This document shows, one piece after another, positions 1 through 5,000 of a DNA stretch of 5,000 nt (positions within the stretch are counted from its first letter, which is position 1; every line of letters begins with the position of its first letter). The notes under the pieces are model-generated. The model was not told the origin of the DNA. It did not search any database and worked only from the letters and a program-made list of their open reading frames with translations. The stretch is from CAZNVB01 sp964651495 (GTDB taxonomy: Bacteria > Acidobacteriota > Aminicenantia > Aminicenantales > UBA8522). Both the position numbers and the translations under genes were made by a program. Location: contig CAZYWP010000169.1 of NCBI GenBank assembly GCA_964651495.1, positions 1-5,000 of the forward strand, in the 5' to 3' direction.

Positions 1-1811
1 GGGTGCTTCACCGGACGCTGGGGCGGCCGCTGCGGGTCGAAAAAAAGGGCATTCGCCGCGCCCTGGAAGAGAGCTGGGCAGGCTTCCTTCGCCTGAAGGA
101 AGCGCTGCGGGCGCACGGGGACAGAGTGCTGGCGGAGATCGAGAGCAAGGATGAAACGGCGGTCGTCCTCCTGGGTCGACCTTACAACCTGCTCGACCGC
201 TCGCTGAACCACGGCATCCCGGAGATCATCCAGCAATCCGGCGTCCGTGTCCTTACCCAGGACATGCTCAGGCTCGATTCTCTCCTGCCCCGCTATACCG
301 GCGATTACCTGCACAAAGTCCACTGGAATTACGGCAAAAAGATCATCCATGCCACGGAAGCGATCATCCAGAACCCGCGCCTTTTCCCGGTTTTTATCAC
401 CAATTTCCGCTGCAGCCCGGACGCCTTCCTGATGAGCTATTTCAAGGAGCTGATGGAGAGGCAGGGCCGTCCCTACCTCATCCTCCAGCTCGATGAGCTC
501 AGCTCGGAGGTGGGCTATCAGACCCGCATCGAGGCCGGCCTGGAGAGCTTCCGGAACTGGAAGAGTCAGTATCCCCGGCGGGTCAAGCCGTTCACCTTTC
601 TCCCCCTGCGGAAGGACAGGACCTGGATCGTGCCGCATATCGATGACTCGGCCGCAGTTCTCGCCAGGGCAGTGCTGGAGCGGTTTGGATATGAGGCCGT
701 GGTTTCTGAAGAGACGCCCGAGTCGCTCGTTCAGGGTCTGAAGCTAGTCGGGGGAGGGGAATGCGTTCCGGTGGCGGCTATTCTGGGCGGCCTGATCGCG
801 ACCGTAAAAAAGCTCGGCCTGGATGGCAGCCGGACCGCGGCCATCATCCCCACTTCGATCCTGGGCTGCAATTTTCCTCAGATTCCGCTGGCGGTTCAGG
901 CGGGGCTGAAAAAGGCGGGCCTCGAGGCCGTGAGGATTTTTACCACCGATCTCGCCGGCCGGAAATTCGACTTGCCCATGAGCCTGACGCTCTTGAAGAG
1001 TTATATCATGGGAGGCCTAATCAACCAGATGGCGGCCAAGGTCCGGCCCGACGAGGTCCGCCGGGGGGAGACAGACAGGCTTAAGGCCGATGCCGTGGAG
1101 AAAATCGGTTGCGCGATCGTCGAAAAAGGCGACCTCTTGGAGGCTTTTCGCGGCGTCATAAAGGACTTCGCCTCTGTCGGGCAAGCGCCCATGGACGGAG
1201 CGCGCCCACTGTTGGTCATCCTCGGCGACCTCTACGTGACCAGCAACAGCGCTTTCAACCGGGATGTCGAGAAGGTCATTGAGGCGGCGGGCGGCCAGGC
1301 GCTCCCGACTTCTTTTATCGACATCAGTTATTTCAGTTACCTGAATAGGATGGAAAAGAGCCTGAAAGACAGGGATATCGCGGGCCTGGCCGAGGCCAAA
1401 GCCATGAACGCCTTTGTCCGTTTTCATGACCTTCAGTTCCGCAGGGCGGCGGCTCCTGTCCTGGGCGGAATCCACCCCCTCATGGAGGGAGATCTCTTGA
1501 AAAGCGTTCGGAGCATCGGAATCCCGCCCGACCTTGGCGGGGAGAGCGCTCAGAACGTGCTGAAGATTTTTTATTATCTCCGCCATCTGCGGCCGGACGG
1601 TTTTGTCCACCTCAACCCGCTCTACTGCTGCCCCGGCGTGGTCAGCCGGGCGCTCCTGGGCTGGGTGGAGCGGGAGTTCGGCGTTCCGGTGATCCACCTT
1701 TTCTATGACGGCATCCACAATCCCAACGAGAACCTGGAGCCGTACATCTACTATCTCAAGAAGAAAAAAGAGGGCGTCGACCCGGCCCTGCGGGCCATCC
1801 TCAAACGATAA
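1..1811 (+). CDS. Acyl-CoA dehydratase activase-related protein (2-hydroxyglutaryl-CoA dehydratase activase superfamily), C-terminal part, 5' end outside the window
   Basis: The frame is open from the window's left edge (first whole codon at base 3) to TAA at 1809-1811, giving about 602 visible residues. Numbering from base 3, a GRPYNLLDRSLNHGIPEI block lies at 58-75, NFRCSPDAF at 134-142, LDELSSEVG at 163-171, GGGECVP at 250-256, ILGCNFP at 286-292, LGDLYVTSN at 407-415 and YCCPGVV at 541-547. This order matches the C-terminal half of the long (about 1400-residue) proteins in which two BadF/BcrA-type ATPase domains precede DUF2229 and dehydratase D-subunit-like regions. The GTG at base 3 falls where the family is mid-protein, so it is probably not the start. 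Relatives of the ATPase part activate [4Fe-4S] 2-hydroxyacyl-CoA dehydratases by ATP-driven electron transfer; the job of the long fused proteins is not established. Cys137, Cys254 and Cys542/543 are candidate cluster ligands by position. No signal peptide or membrane segment is visible. It could instead be a stand-alone C-terminal protein if the ATPase part is a separate gene. Confidence 0.85.
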   Translation, partial: VLHRTLGRPLRVEKKGIRRALEESWAGFLRLKEALRAHGDRVLAEIESKDETAVVLLGRPYNLLDRSLNHGIPEIIQQSGVRVLTQDMLRLDSLLPRYTGDYLHKVHWNYGKKIIHATEAIIQNPRLFPVFITNFRCSPDAFLMSYFKELMERQGRPYLILQLDELSSEVGYQTRIEAGLESFRNWKSQYPRRVKPFTFLPLRKDRTWIVPHIDDSAAVLARAVLERFGYEAVVSEETPESLVQGLKLVGGGECVPVAAILGGLIATVKKLGLDGSRTAAIIPTSILGCNFPQIPLAVQAGLKKAGLEAVRIFTTDLAGRKFDLPMSLTLLKSYIMGGLINQMAAKVRPDEVRRGETDRLKADAVEKIGCAIVEKGDLLEAFRGVIKDFASVGQAPMDGARPLLVILGDLYVTSNSAFNRDVEKVIEAAGGQALPTSFIDISYFSYLNRMEKSLKDRDIAGLAEAKAMNAFVRFHDLQFRRAAAPVLGGIHPLMEGDLLKSVRSIGIPPDLGGESAQNVLKIFYYLRHLRPDGFVHLNPLYCCPGVVSRALLGWVEREFGVPVIHLFYDGIHNPNENLEPYIYYLKKKKEGVDPALRAILKR

Positions 1812-3048
1812 TTTCCCCCGGGATCTCCCTCAGGTTGAACCTGGAGGCCATGCTCCGGCCATAAGCGCCTGCACACAGGACCGCCAGAACATCTCCCCGC
1901 CTAGGGACGGGCATGAGGATTTCCCGGCCGAAGACGTCGCCGGTCTCACATAGATTCCCGGCCACCGTTATCGGCCGCATCTCCCGCGTCCGGACGACGC
2001 GGCAATTGACGATCTGGTGAAAAGCCTGGGGATAAATGGCCGGACGGGGGAGGCTGTTGAACGTCCCGGAATTAACACAAGCGAACAGGTGACCGTAGCT
2101 TTCTTTAAGGTACTCGACGCCGAGAAGCAGGACGCCGGCGTCCGCCACCAGGTATTTCCCCGGCTCGACGGCCACGGCCGCGAGCGCCAGCCCTGAACCG
2201 GCAATCCGCCGGCCGATATAGGAGGCGTATTTTTCTACCGGAAAAAGACTCTGGGTTTTCGCGTATCTGGGGCCGAAGCCCCCGCCGAAATCGAGGAATT
2301 CCAGCCGGAATCCGCTCCTTTCGAGCTTGCGGGCGACCTCCAGCATTTTATCTACGGCGGTCCTGACGGCGCCGTAATCCTCAGCGACCCAGCCGGAGCC
2401 GAGATGCTGGTGCAGAGCGACGGGGATAAAACCAGAGGAGGCCGCCCTTTCGAATGCGGAGAGTATCTTATTTTCCTCCAGGCCGAACTTGATCGGCGTC
2501 CCGTCCGCGGACCGCGCTCCTGCCGTGACCACGCGCGGGTTGAACCCGCGGCCGACTCCCGGGTTGAGGCGCACTGAGACCCGGATTCGATGGCCGGGAA
2601 ATTCGCTGGCTCTGAGGTCTTTCATCAGCTCGAGCTGCTCGAGAGCGTCGATGTTAACCGTCACCCCCCGGTGGCGGAAAGCCCGGCGCAGGTCTCCGGT
2701 GCTCACCGAGGTCCCGGTGAATAATATTCGCCCAGCGGGAAACCCGGCCCGGCGCGCTTCCTCGACCTCACCGGGCGACACGGCGTCGACCCATCCCCCC
2801 CTCTGCTTGAGAAGCTCGAGGATTCCGCGGTGGGGATTGGCCTTCATGGCATAACAGATTCTGGTTTCAAGACCGGTGGCCTTGGAGAATGACCGGTGCA
2901 GCCGGTCATAGTTGGCCAGAATCCGCGACCGGCTGTAAACCAGAACCGGCGTGCCGGCCTGCCCGGCGATTGCCTCTGCCGAGCGGCGGCCGAGATAAAG
3001 CCGGCGGTTCTTCGTATGAACAAAGTCGTTTTCCCACCACATGGTCAT
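1801..3048 (-). CDS. lysA: Diaminopimelate decarboxylase-like PLP enzyme (fold type III, Orn/Lys/DAP decarboxylase family 2)
   Basis: This 415-residue cytoplasmic enzyme is predicted to decarboxylate meso-diaminopimelate to L-lysine with PLP. An N-terminal alanine-racemase-type TIM barrel carries YAMKAN (66-71, Schiff-base Lys69), DAVSPGE (88-94), IKFGL (186-190), HQHLGSG (213-219) and LDFGGGFG (252-259). The C-terminal beta domain has EPGK (295-298), RPAIY (335-339), CETGD (367-371, catalytic-site Cys367) and GAYGRSMASRFN (394-405). Retained RPxxY and CE(S/T)GD favour diaminopimelate over ornithine or arginine, but EPGK replaces EPGR and SRFN replaces SNYN, so substrate is not certain. The chain stops about ten residues after SRFN, without the usual C-terminal R-x-R-E-T segment. 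ATG at 3048 follows AGGA at 3059-3056 with a 7-base gap; a second in-frame ATG at 3042 is a weaker alternative. It lies 13 bases after the DUF72 gene, probably cotranscribed, and its last 11 bases overlap the end of the convergent activase-related gene. The exact role in lysine or peptidoglycan synthesis is inferred. Confidence 0.82.
   Translation of the reverse strand: MTMWWENDFVHTKNRRLYLGRRSAEAIAGQAGTPVLVYSRSRILANYDRLHRSFSKATGLETRICYAMKANPHRGILELLKQRGGWVDAVSPGEVEEARRAGFPAGRILFTGTSVSTGDLRRAFRHRGVTVNIDALEQLELMKDLRASEFPGHRIRVSVRLNPGVGRGFNPRVVTAGARSADGTPIKFGLEENKILSAFERAASSGFIPVALHQHLGSGWVAEDYGAVRTAVDKMLEVARKLERSGFRLEFLDFGGGFGPRYAKTQSLFPVEKYASYIGRRIAGSGLALAAVAVEPGKYLVADAGVLLLGVEYLKESYGHLFACVNSGTFNSLPRPAIYPQAFHQIVNCRVVRTREMRPITVAGNLCETGDVFGREILMPVPRRGDVLAVLCAGAYGRSMASRFNLREIPGEIIV
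2534..2550. repeat. 17-base palindrome inside the decarboxylase gene
   Basis: CGCGGGTT and AACCCGCG form perfect eight-base arms around one central base. It lies in the codons for Arg-Gly-Phe-Asn-Pro-Arg of the decarboxylase. With a one-base loop it cannot fold as a full RNA hairpin without opening inner pairs, so it would be a DNA-level palindrome if it means anything. Confidence 0.4.
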
Positions 3049-3055
3049 CTTCCCG

Positions 3056-3059
3056 TCCT
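3056..3059 (-). promoter_or_regulatory. Ribosome binding site of the decarboxylase gene
   Basis: AGGA on the minus strand sits seven bases before ATG 3048, inside the 13-base gap after the DUF72 stop codon. It supports ATG 3048 as the start and translation from a shared message. Confidence 0.6.
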
Positions 3060-3061
3060 GA

Positions 3062-3961
3062 TCATTTTTTTTCGTCGAAAAGATCGAGCTGTCCCTTGGC
3101 GATTTTTTTAACGATCTCCTCCAGAACCGGATAGGTCTTAAGAAGCGAGCGCGGGATGTCCAATTTCTCTCCCGTAATCATATTTTTGATCTGAAGCGCG
3201 TTGGCCATGGCCTGGCCCCGGTAATGGTTGTTCGTAATGATGAAGACCTTTTCTGTATTCTGACCGAGCTGGCGGATCCTCTCGACCCATTCATCCAGCT
3301 CGTCCCTCGCATAAAGATAGTTGTAGCGGTCGTCGCGGCCGGCGCCTTCGCGGAACCAGTCTTTGTAATTGCGTCCGTGGAGGCGGACATAGGAAAAGTC
3401 GGGCCGGGTCACCTTTGCCGAGGGTTCGATGGAGTTGCGCAGGACGGGCTGGTCGATGTTGCAGTAGCAGACGCGATGAGCGGCGAGGAGTTCGAAGAAT
3501 TCCGGAACTTCCCAGGACGAGTGCCTCACTTCGACCGTCATGGGGTAGCCGGCAAAAACCCCGAAGAGATGGACTAAATATTCCTGATGGTCCGGCGAAT
3601 TGATGAAAGACCAGGGAAACTGGAAGAGGAGAGAGGCCAGCCTTCCCCCTGCCCTCAGCGGCTCGATCCCCAGCTTGAAATCGTCCGCGTCTTTCTGGGT
3701 CCAGCCCTTCCTTTCATGGGTGAAGACCTGATGCACTTTGACGGCGAAGAGAAAATCGGGAAACTCGGCGACCCTCTTGACCCAGTGCACGGACATTGTC
3801 ACGGCCGGAGGCCGGTAGAAAGTGCTGTTGATTTCCACGATTTCGATATAGGCCGCCAGGAAGGTCAGCGGATGGAATCCGGTCTCCCTTTTCTCCGGAT
3901 AGACGATGCCGGCCCAGTCTTCGTAGCTCCAGCCGGCGGTCCCGAAAAAGAAGCGGCTCAT
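3062..3961 (-). CDS. DUF72 (YecE-like) TIM-barrel protein
   Basis: The protein has 299 residues from ATG at 3961. The DUF72 hallmarks appear in order: FGTAGWSYEDWAG at 6-18, EINSTFYRPP at 43-52, FAVKVHQVFTHE at 72-83, LLFQFPWSF at 111-119, VEVRHSSW at 143-150, YVRLHGRN at 191-198 and ITNNHYRGQAMANA at 242-255. The length is normal or slightly above average for the family. DUF72 members adopt a TIM-barrel fold, but no reaction is established, so no enzyme name is given. The last residues are KGQLDLFDEKK, and QLDLF (291-295) matches the bacterial sliding-clamp-binding consensus QL(S/D)LF. I chose ATG 3961 over the in-frame ATG at 3982 because AGGA lies 5 bases upstream of it and the conserved GTAGWSY motif then falls at the usual distance from the N-terminus; the ATG at 3982 has no visible ribosome binding site. 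It is the first gene of a probable two-gene operon with the decarboxylase. No signal peptide or membrane segment is visible. Confidence 0.9.
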   Translation of the reverse strand: MSRFFFGTAGWSYEDWAGIVYPEKRETGFHPLTFLAAYIEIVEINSTFYRPPAVTMSVHWVKRVAEFPDFLFAVKVHQVFTHERKGWTQKDADDFKLGIEPLRAGGRLASLLFQFPWSFINSPDHQEYLVHLFGVFAGYPMTVEVRHSSWEVPEFFELLAAHRVCYCNIDQPVLRNSIEPSAKVTRPDFSYVRLHGRNYKDWFREGAGRDDRYNYLYARDELDEWVERIRQLGQNTEKVFIITNNHYRGQAMANALQIKNMITGEKLDIPRSLLKTYPVLEEIVKKIAKGQLDLFDEKK

Positions 3962-3966
3962 GATTT

Positions 3967-3970
3967 TCCT
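3967..3970 (-). promoter_or_regulatory. Ribosome binding site of the DUF72 gene (decides the start)
   Basis: On the minus strand AGGA is followed by five bases and then ATG at 3961. This favours the shorter 299-residue product over the 306-residue version from ATG 3982, which has no comparable site. Confidence 0.65.
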
Positions 3971-3976
3971 ATTATA
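3971..3976 (-). promoter_or_regulatory. Candidate -10 element upstream of the DUF72 gene
   Basis: A perfect TATAAT lies on the minus strand just before the AGGA of the DUF72 gene. The best -35 candidate is poor: TTCTCT at 3998-3993, three of six matches, with 16-base spacing. A start about 7 bases downstream would fall near 3964, giving an almost leaderless message that skips the ribosome binding site. It may therefore be a chance match in an A+T-rich patch. Confidence 0.3.
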
Positions 3977-4012
3977 TTGCATTGCCAGCCCGAGAGAAAG
4001 CGGTCCCGGCTC

Positions 4013-4074
4013 CTGCCTTCGCCGATTACGATGACAACGGTAATAAAAAGGGCTAGAATAGCGAAGTACGGCAG
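4013..4074. repeat. Imperfect inverted repeat flanking the dehydratase promoter
   Basis: CTGCCTTCGC (4013-4022) is mirrored by GCGAA-gtac-GGCAG (4061-4074), that is, two five-base blocks interrupted by four extra bases in the right arm. The arms bracket the -35 and -10 boxes, about 44 bases centre to centre for the inner six-base cores CTTCGC and GCGAAG. The left arm lies upstream of the predicted transcript start, so this would act in DNA (operator half-sites), not as an RNA hairpin. A chance occurrence is quite possible. Confidence 0.3.
4031..4059 (+). promoter_or_regulatory. Probable sigma70-type promoter of the dehydratase-like gene
   Basis: ATGACA (4031-4036, five of six matches to TTGACA) and TAGAAT (4054-4059, five of six matches to TATAAT) are separated by exactly 17 bases, in an A-rich spacer. 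A transcript starting about 7 bases after the -10 box would begin near 4066, leaving a leader of roughly 9 bases before ATG 4075. No strong Shine-Dalgarno sequence precedes that ATG, which agrees with a nearly leaderless message. The start site is inferred from spacing alone. Confidence 0.65.
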
Positions 4075-5000
4075 ATGAAAGAGCCTTCCGTGCCCGCCGG
4101 CCTCAGCGAGAAAATCGACCGGGCCTGGTCCCGCATCGGGGCCGATATCGTCCGTACGCCTCTCGAACGCTCTTCCTCTCTCAGCCGCCTGACCGGCGCC
4201 GAGGTTTATCTCAAGTGGGAGAGCGAGCAGAAAACCGGTTCCTTCAAATTCCGGGGCGCTCTCAACAAGCTCCGCTCCCTGTCGGCCGATGAAAAAAGAC
4301 GGGGTGTGGTCTCGGCGTCGACGGGGAATCACGGGCTGGGCCTCAGCCTGGCGGCAAGCATGGAGAGAGTCTGTTTAACTCTGGTCCTGCCTGAAACGGT
4401 CGCGGCGGAGAAGAGGCGCCGTCTGGAAGAGTATCCGGTCGAGATCATCCGCTGCGGCGCTAGCTGCGAAAAAGCCGAGCTGCGGGCGAGACGGCTGGCC
4501 GAGGAGACGGGCCGGCTTTACGTCTCTCCCTATAACGACTTCGACATCATCGCCGGGCAGGGGACGATCGGCCGGGAGGTGATCGGGGAGCTCAGCCGCG
4601 TCGACGCGGTCATCGTGCCCATCGGCGGGGGCGGCCTGATCGCCGGGATCGCCGGCTACATCAAGGCGGTCAGCCCCCGCGTCCGGGTCGTCGGGGTCGA
4701 GCCGGCGCATTCCGCCTTTATGGCCGCCTCTCTTGAGGCCGGCCGGATCGTCGAAATCGAAGAGAAAGAGACCATCGCCGAGGCCGTCGCCGGCGGGATC
4801 GAGCCCGGGTCGGTGACGTTTCCTCTCTGCCGGGAACTCGTCGATGACATCGTCCTGGTCGAGGAGGCACAGATCAAGAAGGCCATGTCGTTTCTCTTCG
4901 CCGAGCACCACCGGATGGTCGAGGGCGCGGGCGCGCTTTCCCTGGCCGCGCTGCTCGAGAAGGGCACTCCGTTCCAGGGGAGAAATGCGGTCCTGATCAT
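4075..5000 (+). CDS. Threonine/serine dehydratase-like PLP enzyme (fold type II), 3' end outside the window
   Basis: I translated this frame by hand: 308 whole codons from ATG 4075 with no stop before the window ends. Family members of about 320 residues suggest only a short tail is missing. KTGSFKFRGA at 53-62 holds the PLP lysine Lys58; SASTGNHGLG at 80-89 is the Asn-containing cofactor and substrate loop; PIGGGGLIAG at 182-191 is the PLP-phosphate glycine loop; GVEPAHS lies at 207-213 and VEGAGALSLAALL at 282-294. Such enzymes eliminate water from L-threonine or L-serine to give a 2-oxoacid and ammonia; serine racemases and hydroxyectoine-pathway dehydratases share the fold. The STGNHG form of the loop and AGGIEPGS at 239-246, where many relatives have A-D-G, suggest a side branch, so I do not name it ilvA or tdcB. 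No ACT regulatory domain fits in the visible part. The in-frame TAG at 4054-4056 and the absence of any other start codon before 4075 fix the start. It is transcribed divergently from the DUF72-decarboxylase pair. Confidence 0.88.
   Translation, partial: MKEPSVPAGLSEKIDRAWSRIGADIVRTPLERSSSLSRLTGAEVYLKWESEQKTGSFKFRGALNKLRSLSADEKRRGVVSASTGNHGLGLSLAASMERVCLTLVLPETVAAEKRRRLEEYPVEIIRCGASCEKAELRARRLAEETGRLYVSPYNDFDIIAGQGTIGREVIGELSRVDAVIVPIGGGGLIAGIAGYIKAVSPRVRVVGVEPAHSAFMAASLEAGRIVEIEEKETIAEAVAGGIEPGSVTFPLCRELVDDIVLVEEAQIKKAMSFLFAEHHRMVEGAGALSLAALLEKGTPFQGRNAVLI

Noticed and set aside
1017..1718. Minus-strand open frame of 233 codons
   Set aside because: It is the mirror of the activase-related coding region, kept open by G+C-rich codon use; there is no family motif and no ribosome binding site.
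1756..1803. Frameshifted remnant of the missing decarboxylase tail
   Set aside because: Reading past its TGA in all minus-strand frames gave nothing resembling the R-x-R-E-T tail; the sequence is fully explained by the C-terminus of the convergent gene.
1828..1847. Possible terminator hairpin after the activase-related gene
   Set aside because: The inverted repeat around AGGTTGAACCT has almost no loop, has a bulge in one arm and no following T-run, and lies in coding sequence of the decarboxylase.
3587..4078. Plus-strand open frame of 163 codons
   Set aside because: It is antisense to the DUF72 gene and runs through the promoter of the next gene; the composition is that of a shadow frame.
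3958..4332. Minus-strand open frame of 124 codons spanning the divergent intergenic region
   Set aside because: It overlaps both the promoter region and the start of the dehydratase-like gene and has no recognisable motif.
4637..4660. Short tandem repeat of GATCGCCGG
   Set aside because: It encodes the Leu-Ile-Ala-Gly-Ile-Ala-Gly stretch following the tetraglycine loop and is explained by protein sequence and codon bias.
4375..4911. Minus-strand open frame of 178 codons
   Set aside because: It is antisense to the dehydratase-like gene, is rich in Asp, Gly and Arg with no recognisable motif, and the plus strand there carries a clear PLP-enzyme signature.

Overview
The window is G+C-rich bacterial DNA, about 60% by eye, and densely coding on both strands. 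It contains four protein genes, of which the first and last run off the window edges. The first gene belongs to the acyl-CoA dehydratase activase-related family, which is typical of anaerobes with [4Fe-4S]-dependent CoA chemistry, so a strictly anaerobic or fermentative bacterium is the best guess. The phylum cannot be fixed from this sequence; an uncultivated anaerobic lineage is plausible but is only inference.

Layout: (1) bases 1-1811, plus strand, hold the C-terminal ~600 residues of the activase-related protein. (2) Bases 3961-1801, minus strand, hold a two-gene operon: a DUF72/YecE-family TIM-barrel protein (3961-3062), then, after 13 bases, a diaminopimelate decarboxylase-like fold-type III PLP enzyme (3048-1801). 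The end of this second gene overlaps the end of gene 1 by 11 bases, tail to tail. (3) A 113-base divergent intergenic region (3962-4074) has a good sigma70-type promoter for the rightward gene. (4) From 4075, plus strand, runs a threonine/serine dehydratase-like fold-type II PLP enzyme, nearly complete but cut by the window end.

Two PLP enzymes of amino-acid metabolism (lysine or peptidoglycan precursor synthesis, and hydroxy-amino-acid deamination) lie in divergent transcription units, and the activase relative belongs to a separate convergent unit. I see no shared pathway that links all four genes. There are no tRNA or rRNA genes, CRISPR array, insertion sequence or phage gene. Codon and base use look uniform, so nothing suggests recent transfer.

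I do not see a new biological system here. The best leads are modest. The DUF72 protein ends in a sequence matching the sliding-clamp-binding consensus. The decarboxylase has two altered signature residues and lacks the usual C-terminal tail. The dehydratase has a very compact, nearly leaderless promoter. The activase relative has altered signature motifs.
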